From assembly GCF_021130785.1 (NCBI RefSeq), contig NW_025778916.1, positions 81,783 to 145,782 on the forward strand: 64,000 bases of DNA, in the 5' to 3' direction. This stretch comes from Homalodisca vitripennis. Its lineage: Eukaryota > Arthropoda > Insecta > Hemiptera > Cicadellidae. Of the stretch, positions 23,169 through 31,825 are shown one piece after another. The notes under the pieces were generated by a model that did no database searches, had not been told where the DNA came from, and worked only from the letters and a program-made list of their open reading frames with translations. Made by a program: the position numbers and the translations under genes. The stretch's first letter is position 1, and the number at the start of each line of letters is the position of its first letter.

Positions 23169-23410
23169 AGATTATGGAACTAAGTCTACCGAGATATAAA
23201 TTTTTCAGCACAAATGTTTATGTTTACATTTCTACAACAGAGATAAATAGAAATAATTTCATTCTATTGTACAACTATTTAGGATATTTTGTCTATGATT
23301 ACAAAGATTATTACGGAAGAAATCGAGATTTTTCAGTGGCGAAAGAGTATATTTTTGAAGTATTAGAAGGAATGAAAGAGAATAACATGAATTTAATCAA
23401 TTATTGTTAA
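23165..23410 (+). CDS. P4, unknown 81-residue protein (unit 1)
   Basis: Intact and identical to the unit-2 copy and one A copy. Aromatic-rich: many Tyr/Phe between residues 10 and 65, then a charged C-terminal helix. A second ATG at codon 4 could be the true start, but codon 1 overlaps the shared box. No recognised domain. Confidence 0.75.
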   Translation: MEIMELSLPRYKFFSTNVYVYISTTEINRNNFILLYNYLGYFVYDYKDYYGRNRDFSVAKEYIFEVLEGMKENNMNLINYC

Positions 23411-23808
23411 AGACATACAAAATGAGTGTTGTTAGTGTGCGTGTTTTTGCGATATCTACTTAACTTCTAAGAAATTGGGAATGGGATAAGAAGAAAGGTA
23501 TCATATGTTTTATTTCAATCAACTCTAGATTTGTGACGTCTGCTGAGAGCGTTTGTACTAGTGGTTTGTACAGTCGTTCGTCTCCAAAAGCGATCGGTAC
23601 ATTACTATCTACTCTGTGGAATGAAAAATTAACCAAATCTACAGCTGTTTGCTTCTACTTTCTTAAGCTGTGCTTTGTAAAATGTTGTCAAATCTGCTAC
23701 GAATAAAGGAAAAATCTTCGAAATCTTAATAAAATTTAATCAATTTAAAACATTTTTACTAAAAACATACTGTACTTTAATAAAAAACTTTTCTACTAAA
23801 TAAACAAC

Positions 23809-24361
23809 ATGAACTCACCAAAGTCTCTACAATTTCTAGCATTAAAACAGTGCAACAAAGATGAATTCAGTGAATTGCCGGTTTATTTTCAACAACAGTT
23901 GATACCGTCTTCGATACTTTCCTTAAATGAAACAGAATTAAAAGAACTTGTAGAGTCTTTTGCAGAAAGAACGAAAACTGGACACGTGTACACACAAAAA
24001 ACGAAAAAAATAAGGGATTATATATTTAATATAATTACGAAAGATATTGAAAAGAAAGTAAAAAATAAACAAACAGAGAGTTTTCATCGTTTTTTTATGA
24101 AATTTTTCCCATATTATACGTTCTTTCAAGATAATCAAGACTTAATTGATGAATTTCTTAGGAATTTTTGTGAGTATCAAGATTTATCAAACACAATTCA
24201 TTAAAGAGCATTATAGAATTTTTCTTATAGAATATAGCCACATTTTGTGTGAAACAAAAGGTATTACTGTAGATAATATTCCATGTGATTCCTATGAAGA
24301 AAGACACCGACTATGGTTATCAAAACAGTACTATGACGTGGGGAGGGACTGCAAGTTTTAG
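23809..24361 (+). pseudogene. P1 (unit 2), one-base frame shift
   Basis: Same protein as 21737..22288, with one extra A near 24190 that ends the frame at 24204. The C-terminal part reads in another frame to 24361. One residue difference (His-Arg instead of His-Gln near the end) is also seen in A's unit 2. Confidence 0.7.
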
Positions 24362-24392
24362 AGCACAACTGAAAAGACTTTATTCTACAAAG

Positions 24393-24686
24393 TTAATTGT
24401 TATAATTTTCTTTATCTTTTATAGTCTTCTTTCCAGTAACAATCAAGTGTAATTTTTCATTTTTGTTTAATTCTTTAATCTTTTTTTCATCCAAAACAGT
24501 CAAAAATCTGTTCGGCAAGTGTACTTTACAATCTTCCAACTCGGCAATTATTGTAAACCCGAATTTATCTTTCATTTTCTCCAAATTCAAGATTCTATGT
24601 TTCTTCCTTTCTTCCAATTCATTTAACTTCTTATACTCTTTAAACTTACATTCTCCAATATCATTTAACTCTTTCAAGAACTCCAT
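24393..24686 (-). CDS. P2, small lysine-rich protein (unit 2)
   Basis: 97 codons, the longest P2 frame in B. Ends KDKENYNN because of one extra base; copy A's unit 2 ends KDKEIITINFVE, probably the real C-terminus. Start box CTATTTAAAATGGAG has one extra A. Description as for unit 1. Confidence 0.65.
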   Translation of the reverse strand: MEFLKELNDIGECKFKEYKKLNELEERKKHRILNLEKMKDKFGFTIIAELEDCKVHLPNRFLTVLDEKKIKELNKNEKLHLIVTGKKTIKDKENYNN

Positions 24687-24703
24687 TTTAAATAGAAAAA
24701 AAT

Positions 24704-25214
24704 TTAAAGACGGAAAAAATGAAATTTGCTAACAATCACTCGAGAAGTCGGGGAGAATGTGAGTAAAACCGCATTCTTTTCACGAGGTTCTTCGTTTAAT
24801 TTCCCCAAATGTACTATAAAATCATCGAGGATTTCTGGCTTAAAATCGTAGACAAATTCAACATCCAGATAATGAAAAAATACAGGTAATATCTTTTCAT
24901 AATAAACGTGTGTATCGATACCTACAAACCTAATGTATTCTTTGAAAAGAAAAATAATTTTGTCAATGGTTCCAAGAGATAAGTAAAAATTTTTATTCTG
25001 TTTTCTAAATTCTGTAACAAATTTTGTTTGTTTCTCACCTCCGTATTGTAATTTCATAAGCAGATTATTCAAATGTGTTAGTTTATTTCGAAATTTCTTT
25101 AGGTTTAGGTCTTTCATACAAAATTAAATTACAATCTCTACAAACTAAATATCTTTTATCAATAATTTCTCCTCTATTATAACACTTGTAACAGTTGGCA
25201 TTGTACTCTTCCAT
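24704..25214 (-). pseudogene. P3, VLTF3-like (unit 2), N-terminal frame shift
   Basis: Same as unit 1 except for one extra T near 25099 (TTTCTTTAGG), which separates the zinc ribbon from the rest. The ATG is at 25214 in the shared box. Confidence 0.7.
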
Positions 25215-25244
25215 TTAAACAAAAAAAGATTTTTTTATAAATGG
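25210..25244. promoter_or_regulatory. Bidirectional P3/P4 promoter (unit 2)
   Basis: Same divergent pair of TAAATGG boxes as at 23135..23168. Confidence 0.6.
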
Positions 25245-25486
25245 AGATTATGGAACTAAGTCTACCGAGATATAAATTTTTCAGCACAAATGTTTATGTT
25301 TACATTTCTACAACAGAGATAAATAGAAATAATTTCATTCTATTGTACAACTATTTAGGATATTTTGTCTATGATTACAAAGATTATTACGGAAGAAATC
25401 GAGATTTTTCAGTGGCGAAAGAGTATATTTTTGAAGTATTAGAAGGAATGAAAGAGAATAACATGAATTTAATCAATTATTGTTAA
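25241..25486 (+). CDS. P4, unknown 81-residue protein (unit 2)
   Basis: Intact; identical to the unit-1 copy. Aromatic-rich, no recognised domain. Confidence 0.75.
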   Translation: MEIMELSLPRYKFFSTNVYVYISTTEINRNNFILLYNYLGYFVYDYKDYYGRNRDFSVAKEYIFEVLEGMKENNMNLINYC

Positions 25487-25634
25487 AGACATACAAAATG
25501 AGTGTTGTTAGTGTGCGTGTTTTTGCGATATCTACTTAACTTCTAAGAAATTGGGAATGGGATAAGAAGAAAGGTATCATATGTTTTATTTCAATCAACT
25601 CTAGATTTGTGACGTCTGCTGAGAGCGTTTGTAC

Positions 25635-26690
25635 CACTAACGCTTGACCTTGCTTTGCGCACGCCGTGTGTGGTACAAGGACAGTAGTGACACCAAACAA
25701 TGACCTTGCTTTGCACACGCCGTGTGCGACAATGAAATCACTGTAAAAACACTTAATTCTGTATTACAATAATGAACACTATTTTCACACAATGTTTTTA
25801 TCACAGTTTAGAATGTCTACACAAATTCAACACACAATCTTCTTGTAATGTCTTTCTTCGAGAATATAATAGAAACTTATTAAATATGAAGGACAACGCC
25901 CAGTGGAACACTTCACTTCACTTTTAACAAGAAACACAGATCTTCACAGCAATCTTCTTACTTTATAAAGTCCATATCTTCTTTCTTCAACTTGCAAATA
26001 CATTAGAATCTTCTAAATAATGATATATCTTGTTAAATTTCGTTAAAATAGAGGAGGATCACACATGGCTAGCTATACGTGGCCAACGCCCAGCAAGAGA
26101 TGAAGACGAGATGTAGTGTTACCAACATTTTAAAATGAAATGTCTCAATTCCCTAGAACTGTTATAGTTTCCAATGTATATTAAATAAGTATATATCAAT
26201 ATTTCTTTCAAACCTTGTTGTTCAAAAACCACTCAACCGATTTTAATGAAATTTGGTACACATATAGTAAATACTTAACTCTTTCGACTTAACTTATCCA
26301 TAAGGGTGAAATCATCCCCTATTTCTTAATATTCATAAAAAAATATAAAAAATTATCAGACAAATCTGAAACTTCAAAAACAAGCGAGTTCTACTTAAAA
26401 TTTCATGAAAATAACAAAATGTTCAAAATCTACCCCAATCATCCCTTATATTTAAACTCTTATATCTAGAGAACTATTGGAGCTTTTCTGATGGAATTTG
26501 GTATATAGGTTCAGTAAATATTAAAGTATTTTGTAAAAATCATCACTTCCGGTCCATGACCTTGAAATAGTTTTTTCCTAATATCATCACTATTTTTCAA
26601 AGTTTTTTACTGCAATTTAAAATGAATACTTTTATCAATGTCTTTAACAATTCTGTAAAGTTTTAAAACTATCCGACGAATAATAGTGAA
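25635..26690. repeat. 1.1-kb non-coding spacer (copy B)
   Basis: Equivalent of 10640..11690. Contains two GCGCACGCCGTG/GCACACGCCGTG blocks near 25655 and 25714, the insect-repeat motif near 26235, and no gene. The 60-residue frame at 25536..25718 is not convincing as a gene. Confidence 0.7.
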
Positions 26691-26703
26691 AATAACGCGA
26701 TTT

Positions 26704-27902
26704 TTACTGAATTTCTGTAATATCGTTCTTAATCACATCATAGGCTAAAAATTTCTCAGAAACCACAACCACATAACATGTCGAGTTTGTAACAGCTTTT
26801 TGAAAAAATTCATATTGATAATTATATCGTTCTTTGAACCAGAAATATTTGTCAAACTCTTTGTTGTATCAATGACATAAAATAGGTCTATTCGCTAAAA
26901 ATTCTTTAGGATTGTAATACATTTCCTTATTATTACAGTAAACTTTCTTAAAATCTTGATACATCTGATACATGATTCTGAAAAGACCTCCGGAAATGTT
27001 TAAATTTTGTAATTCATCTGGATAATAAGAACCGTTCAATTTTACTCTGATATTTTTTACATCCAAACTATCAAACTTTGAAGGATTTTTTTCTTGATTA
27101 TTCTGTCTATCTGTTTGAAAACCTATAATAATGAACTTGGGATTGAAGATGTTTCTATAAATATTTGTGATATCGAACGAATAAGTTGTTCCGGAAATAC
27201 CTTTTTGCTCAATACATTGCCAATCTAGAAAATTAAACATAATGTTTTGACTTTTTGTAATTTCATCAATCAACCTAATTTTACTCGTGGTTTTATAATC
27301 AATCATTGGAACTCTAATAAAAAAATCTGTAATTGTAATTTTGCCATCAACTGGCATATCATTTCCAGTTTTTTGTTTTTAATATCGCATCATCGTCTTC
27401 TGCTCTTATAAAACTTAGATAAAATCCTCCTTTATAGATCGGAATAGTAACATTTTCAAAAAATCCTAATCCAAAATGAGATAAATTTCCAGCTGCTTCA
27501 AAAACACCAAATTTAAAATCTGATTCAAAGCCATTAGAAGTTTGAGAAATAACATCACTTTTTGAATACGAAATAGTTCCTTTAATAGTGCTTAATTGGC
27601 CACAGTTTTCGACTTCTTCTATCAATTTATTGTGTTTTCTTACTTCAATCTTAGAAAATAAAAACGGTATAAAATTATCGATTAATCTAACATTATCAGT
27701 TCCAAGATATGCTTGACCATCTTGTTTTGTTAAAGTTCCAGAAATATAAAAACTGGAAGTTAGATGAGCAAAAGTTATCTCCAAAATCAATATTAAACTC
27801 AGTTCTTTTATTCGGTTCATTCAAATGTTGTTTACTACTTGGATAGAAATTTTTAAACTCCGCCCTTTCAATATCACTAGCATATTTTCTGTAGTCCGCC
27901 AT
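26704..27902 (-). pseudogene. MCP: Major capsid protein, double-jelly-roll type (copy B)
   Basis: About 400 codons from MADYRKYASDIERAEF to a TAA at 26704..26706. Three frame changes: extra T near 27750, one near 27378, and extra A near 26880. The long strand-rich parts at 27359..27820 and 26869..27357 fit the hexon-like capsid proteins of Polintons/adintoviruses, and the C-terminal segment after NRPI shows the usual IDTT and Val/Leu-rich end. It is the structural shell protein. Copy A is intact across the first break, so that break is probably an error. The ATG sits in CTTATTAAATGGCGG. Confidence 0.82.
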
Positions 27903-28023
27903 TTAATAAGAGAAAATTTAGAAATTTTAAACATCGTGTATAATTTTTTCATCGATCTAATGTACGTTTTTATAAGAAAAGATATAAATTTTAGTAAAAT
28001 AATTAAAAAGATATGAGTCATTT

Positions 28024-28422
28024 TTAATGATCTACTTCGTCATATTCAGGATTCTCTTCCTTAAATTTTGCGATCTCGGTCACATATTTCAATAAAATTT
28101 GCACAGGATAGTAACCGCTATCTATAATATTGTTCCAATCAACTGTATCTTTATTTTCATCCAAAAACTTTATACTCAAGTGTTGATAGAGACAAAGAAC
28201 AGACATATGATCTTTTAATTGATAATGTATATTTTCTTGAATGAACTCTGATGATAAAGTTTGATATTTAGCAATGTTATACCAATTCAATTTGTTTACG
28301 TATAATCTCATCATATCTTCGGATAATTCATATTTTTGAGAAATGTCATCCCAATGTTCTTTTTTCAAATCTCTTTCGTGTTGCATGATAAAAAGATCGA
28401 AAGCACTGTAATGTCCCACCAT
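28024..28422 (-). CDS. LSxxFI-repeat protein, 132 residues
   Basis: Intact. Contains three degenerate copies of a repeat, W-x-x-I-(4)-L-S-x-x-F/M-I, at HWDDISQKYELSED (about residue 23), LNWYNIAKYQTLSSEFI (about residue 45) and LYQHLSIKFLDE (about residue 79), plus a fourth start, VDWNNIIDSG. Such repeats occur in proteins of giant viruses, poxviruses and phages, with no clear biochemical role. Soluble, acidic C-terminus. Lies between the zinc ribbon and the capsid gene on the same strand; start context AAATAGAGATGGTG is a weaker form of the shared box. Confidence 0.75.
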   Translation of the reverse strand: MVGHYSAFDLFIMQHERDLKKEHWDDISQKYELSEDMMRLYVNKLNWYNIAKYQTLSSEFIQENIHYQLKDHMSVLCLYQHLSIKFLDENKDTVDWNNIIDSGYYPVQILLKYVTEIAKFKEENPEYDEVDH

Positions 28423-28450
28423 CTCTATTTATTAAGAAAAAATTTCAAAA

Positions 28451-28594
28451 TCAAGTTTTTATAAATTGGCTCTTTTTAGTGTTACATTCAGCACATTTTC
28501 CAGATATTCTCTTAACTCCATTGATGTTTGCATAGTATTTTATATCATTTGTTGCAGTTTTTTCTTTACATCTCACACAATATATGAGCGCCAT
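28451..28594 (-). CDS. Small zinc-ribbon protein (DUF5679-like), 47 residues
   Basis: Intact, 47 codons plus TGA. Cys6, Cys9, Cys34 and Cys37 form two CxxC pairs, and the end …KSQFIKT matches the zinc-ribbon family DUF5679, common in Polintons and large DNA viruses. The integrase of this element carries the same module at its N-terminus (same spacing and KSKFIK end). Starts inside CTTATATAAATGGCG. Function unknown; nucleic-acid binding is likely. Confidence 0.75.
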   Translation of the reverse strand: MALIYCVRCKEKTATNDIKYYANINGVKRISGKCAECNTKKSQFIKT

Positions 28595-28604
28595 TTATAT
28601 AAGG
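28591..28604 (-). promoter_or_regulatory. TAAATGG start box, zinc-ribbon gene
   Basis: Reads CCTTATATAAATGG on the coding strand, overlapping the ATG. Confidence 0.55.
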
Positions 28605-28608
28605 AAAA

Positions 28609-29298
28609 TTAGTCATCATAGCCGCCTAATCCATTAAATCTGTTATCAATATTTTCAAAAGTTTTATTAACATCTTCTTTAAATTTATTAAAGTTTTCTT
28701 CTAGTTTATTTACTTTATCGAGATATAAGGAGTATCGATCATCTATTCTTTTAAGTAATTCATTATTATGTGTTACTTTCTCATTGAAACGTGTACCAAA
28801 ATTTTCAAAAAAGTTTACTTTCTCATTGAAATGTGTATCAAAATCTTCCAGAATTTTGTTAATTACTTCACCAACTAATACATTAACATCATTTTTATAT
28901 GTATTAAAGTTTTCTTCTAGTTTATTTACTTTATCAAGTAATTCACCAACATCGTCTACTGATCTTTTACTTCTTTCATCAAGTTTTTCATAGACTTCTG
29001 TTGTAAAATCTTTAACATGCTGTTTATGATTCTCATAATTTTGTTTTAGTTCATTAAACATTTTAATAGGATCTTCTAATTGAATCATTACAACAACATC
29101 AAATGGATTAATTCCTTTACTAACACTGCTAATTCTTTTTCCTTTAAAATCTAAGGCATTTTTAACATTCGGATCATGTAAATCAACAATATCGATGTTT
29201 TCTGATAATTTTAGAGGTTTTAAAATTTGTTCTTTAACAACAACATCATGTTTGTCAATACCAGGTCGAACACCGACAATTCTTTTTTTATTAGCCAA
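28609..29298 (-). CDS. Fibre-like trimeric coiled-coil protein
   Basis: 229 residues if TTG at 29298 starts it. The N-terminus has two copies of a K-R-I-(2)-V-(2)-G-I-(3)-D-V-V-(4)-Q-L-like motif (residues 5-25 and 53-73), the pattern found in heads and collars of phage tail fibres and trimeric adhesins (DAVNxxQL-type). Residues 80-220 are continuous heptads with repeated DKVNKLEENFN blocks, so a long trimeric coiled coil is likely. A virion fibre or host-attachment role is inferred. No ATG exists in frame: the upstream frame is open back to a TAA (29314..29316) that ends the preceding coiled-coil ORF, so the two may form one protein. Confidence 0.65.
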   Translation of the reverse strand: MANKKRIVGVRPGIDKHDVVVKEQILKPLKLSENIDIVDLHDPNVKNALDFKGKRISSVSKGINPFDVVVMIQLEDPIKMFNELKQNYENHKQHVKDFTTEVYEKLDERSKRSVDDVGELLDKVNKLEENFNTYKNDVNVLVGEVINKILEDFDTHFNEKVNFFENFGTRFNEKVTHNNELLKRIDDRYSLYLDKVNKLEENFNKFKEDVNKTFENIDNRFNGLGGYDD

Positions 29299-29313
29299 AC
29301 TAACATAATTCTT

Positions 29314-29646
29314 TTAAACTTTGATCGCTTCAGTAATTTTATCAGCTTTTTCGATATGAGACATTAAATTGGTAAATAATTTTTTTACACCATCATCAAC
29401 TTCTTTTTCCAATGTTTTTATTTTATCAGCAACTTCATTTGAACTCATGAAATTTGCAAGTTTGTTATCATATTCTGCTTTAAAATCTTTAATCTCGACA
29501 GCAAACATATCTGAATCTGGAAGGTTTTGTAATAAATTTTCTAACTTGTTATCAAACTCATTTCTCAAACTATCAAAATTCAAACTATTATCTACATTTT
29601 GAATAATTTGTGTTCCAAATACGTCAAAAATATTTTGTGAATCCAT
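29314..29646 (-). CDS. Coiled-coil protein upstream of the fibre-like ORF
   Basis: 110 residues from the ATG at 29646 (MDSQNIFDVFG). The frame also reads 16 codons farther upstream, but that overlaps the protease end. Heptad-rich, with many Leu, Lys and Asp, ending SHIEKADKITEAIKV. Its stop TAA is followed in the same frame by the 229-residue fibre-like ORF; the stop is also present in copy A. Start context TTAATAAATATGG resembles the shared box with two inserted bases. Probably the N-terminal, virion-proximal part of the fibre or a separate minor virion protein. Confidence 0.55.
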   Translation of the reverse strand: MDSQNIFDVFGTQIIQNVDNSLNFDSLRNEFDNKLENLLQNLPDSDMFAVEIKDFKAEYDNKLANFMSSNEVADKIKTLEKEVDDGVKKLFTNLMSHIEKADKITEAIKV

Positions 29647-30040
29647 ATTTATTAAGCAATAATTTGTTAACAACTTCTTTAAAATCTTTACCATTACTCA
29701 GTTCATTCAACACAAAAACACATAAATGACCACAAATTGGGGGATCTTTATAATCTTGAATCTGAGAATCATTGTAGTAGACGCTTGATTTTTTCAAATA
29801 TTTGATCAATTCTATCGGCGGTTTGTCCTCAATTCTTCCATACGAATCAAAATAACAGGCATTCTTATCATTCTTATAATAACAAACCCAATGCGTTCCA
29901 CTTCCCATAATCGAGTCTAAATTCACAATTCCACATTCAAATTTCTTAACTTTTTCAGGTAATGTATCTCTCATGAAGATTCCTCTAAAATGTTTAATAT
30001 TTTTGCAGATTTCTTCCAATTCCCCGAATGTTAAAGGTTT
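29624..30040 (-). CDS. PRO: Adenain-like cysteine protease
   Basis: Readable as 131 residues from a TTG at 30019; the frame is open to about 30040. Catalytic residues of the adenovirus protease fold (family C5) are in order: His43 in GTHWV, Asp58 in YFDSYG, Gln88 in SQIQ, and Cys96 in PPICGHLC. It is expected to cleave virion precursors during maturation; candidate sites are present in the PLA2 and pX-like proteins. There is no ATG: upstream lies an A10 tract, and the preceding pX-like ORF reads into it in the frame one base away. Either a base is miscalled or the two are joined by frame shifting. Confidence 0.82.
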   Translation of the reverse strand, partial: KPLTFGELEEICKNIKHFRGIFMRDTLPEKVKKFECGIVNLDSIMGSGTHWVCYYKNDKNACYFDSYGRIEDKPPIELIKYLKKSSVYYNDSQIQDYKDPPICGHLCVFVLNELSNGKDFKEVVNKLLLNKYGFTKYF

Positions 30041-30050
30041 AAATTTTTTT
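30031..30050 (-). other. A10 tract joining the pX-like and protease frames
   Basis: On the coding strand CATTGAAAAAAAAAATTTAA. The pX-like frame runs through it to a stop; the protease frame lies one base back. A AAA AAA heptamers are canonical -1 slippery sites, so this could be programmed shifting, or a homopolymer miscall. Confidence 0.45.
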
Positions 30051-30490
30051 TTTCAATGTTTGATTTCACGTAATTCAAAGTTTTTTCATCTAATCCAGAT
30101 CCTGTAACATCTTCCAACTCTTTATCTAACCAATTTAAAATGTTTCGAACAATAGGAATCACATCCTTTTTAACGATTGGAGCAGCTTTACGAACATAAG
30201 GAACAACATTTTTAACAACTGGAATATTTTCTCCAAAATCTAATAAATCTTTCAAAAGTCCACCATTTTTGAGTTCTTTCAACTGATTATAAGAAAATTC
30301 TATTCTGGTTCCTTTATTGTTTTTCTTATGTTTTTCGAGTTTATTGTATTGTCTATTTGTTAAAAAATATCTTATCTTCGCCATTTTTTAGTTGATCTAT
30401 TTTAAATTGAATACTAACGGGTATTTTCTTCTTAAAAGCGGATTTTATTTTTTCTTTGTGATTTTTGCTGAAGTTTACGTTCACCTCCAT
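30031..30490 (-). pseudogene. pX-like basic virion protein
   Basis: The ATG at 30490 lies in CTATATAAATGGAGG; the frame shifts at a T6 run near 30365. The 117-residue frame from 30384 is the larger part. Two repeats of a beta-type module (I-x-x-QL-x-x-x-x-N-G) precede GGLLKDLLDFGENIPVV, a run of Val/Pro/Lys (KNVVPYVRKAAPIVKK) and VTGSGL. Arrangement and composition resemble the pX/pVI-type core and membrane-active proteins of adenoviruses and their adintovirus counterparts. VTGSG is close to the protease consensus (M/I/L)xGx/G. Confidence 0.6.
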
Positions 30491-30837
30491 TTATATAGTT
30501 AAAATTTCAAGTTCTCTTCGATTCCCATTCCTAGTTTTCTCTTCAAAAACATTGCTCCAGCTGTTGGAAGCGCAACAAATCTTTCACCTAAACTAGCATC
30601 TTTTTATAAAAATCTATCCATTGCCTTATCTTGCAAAACTTTATCTGCGATATGTCTGGAATTTGTGTCTCTATGTTTTGCATAAAAAATATCGTGTTCC
30701 ATAGCAGCTTGATCTAATTTATTTATACCAGGATCTCCTCTTTTTAGTCTTTTTTCGAGTTTTGTGCCAGGCCCCAGATACTGATAAGTTGGTACGTGTA
30801 ATTCAAAAGGTAAATTGTTGATAAAATCATTCAAAAG

Positions 30838-30852
30838 TCCACTACCCTCAAT
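30838..30852 (-). other. Candidate protease cleavage site IEGSG (second)
   Basis: Residues 158-162 of the PLA2 frame, just before the PLA2 domain. Fits (M/I/L)xGx/G of adenain. Confidence 0.5.
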
Positions 30853-31083
30853 CATAGATGAACTTATTGCCGGCAAAACTCGTTTTAAATATTTAATTCC
30901 ATCAGGTTTTTCAATCATTTCATCAAGTTTGTTCGAAATAAAATCTTTAATCGCTTTCTTTTCGTTCAAAAAATTGTTGTTTCCAGCCTTTTCTTGAGCA
31001 TAAATATAATTTATAATTCCATCGAGTTTTGTCAAATCGTCGATATATCTGTATTCAATCTTATTATCACTGTATTTTCTCAC

Positions 31084-31098
31084 ACCTGATCCTTCGAT
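31084..31098 (-). other. Candidate protease cleavage site IEGSG (first)
   Basis: Residues 76-80 of the PLA2 frame. Same consensus as the second site. Confidence 0.5.
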
Positions 31099-31825
31099 TC
31101 TTTTTTCCCAAATTGGTTTTATCAAATTGAGATATTTTTTACCTTTACTTGACTTTGGTTTCTTAGTTGATGGATCATTATTTTTGTAAATTGAATCAGA
31201 TTTCCATAAAATTTCTGTATACTTTTTCAAGTCTTCTTCAGAATATAAACCGTCTTTTGGAACATCAGTGCCTGTTAATAATCTCCATAAACCTTGAGTT
31301 TCCTTTATATGTTTTATCTTCAATAATTATATCATTATGTTCAAAATTAACGGGTAAATTTCCAATCATAAAACTTTTCTTTTTTTTATCCCAATACAAA
31401 CCAAATTTATCATCCTTTGCTCTAGGAAGAAATTTTTTACCGATTTCACCAATTATTATATCCGTTGTTCCAGGACTTATTGGTTCAACTATTGTAGATT
31501 CTTCAATGATTCTAGGTCTAAATGGTGTTGACGATGGTAATTTTGGCAATTCAAACTCTTCCACTTCAGATTCTGGAATTGAAATATCAGCAAATTGTCG
31601 TACAACTGGAACCAAATTCATTAAATTTTGATTATCGCTTAAAACATTTTCAATTTTGCCCTCAACATTTTTTATTGCAGAAGTTACAGGTTGATTAATT
31701 TTTTGAATAAGTTCTTGTTCTTCTTCATCCATTCGAATCTGTTCTTTAAATTCTTTGATTAATTTCTTTTCGATTTGATCAAGTTTTTTCGCTTCTTCAG
31801 AAGTTACGTTCGCCATTTATTTAGG

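Larger units (their letters stand above)
21497..25634 (+). repeat. Tandem duplication of the P1-P4 cassette
   Basis: Unit 1 is 21497..23558 and unit 2 is 23569..25634, about 2.06 kb each, in direct orientation, joined by the 10-bp filler TAGTGGTTTG. Unit 1 begins inside the terminal inverted repeat. The same arrangement exists in A and D; copy C has one unit only. Each unit contains P1 (+), P2 (-), P3 (-), P4 (+). Confidence 0.88.
30499..31816 (-). pseudogene. Minor virion protein with phospholipase A2 domain
   Basis: Starts in CTAAATAAATGGCGAACG. The N-terminal 183-codon frame (31265..31816) is coiled-coil and Glu/Lys-rich; a one-base insertion near 31310 leads to the 239-codon frame (30604..31323), which includes YKG-x-x-GLW-x-LL, a motif common in Polinton minor capsid proteins. 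The PLA2 part (about residues 181-230 of that frame) has YLGPGT (calcium loop) and the catalytic MEHDIFY His-Asp pair, as in parvovirus VP1 and adintovirus PLA2 domains, which open endosomal membranes. Two IEGSG sites fit the adenain consensus. An in-frame TAA at 30604..30606 is followed by 34 more in-frame codons (KDASLGERF…). Confidence 0.75.
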
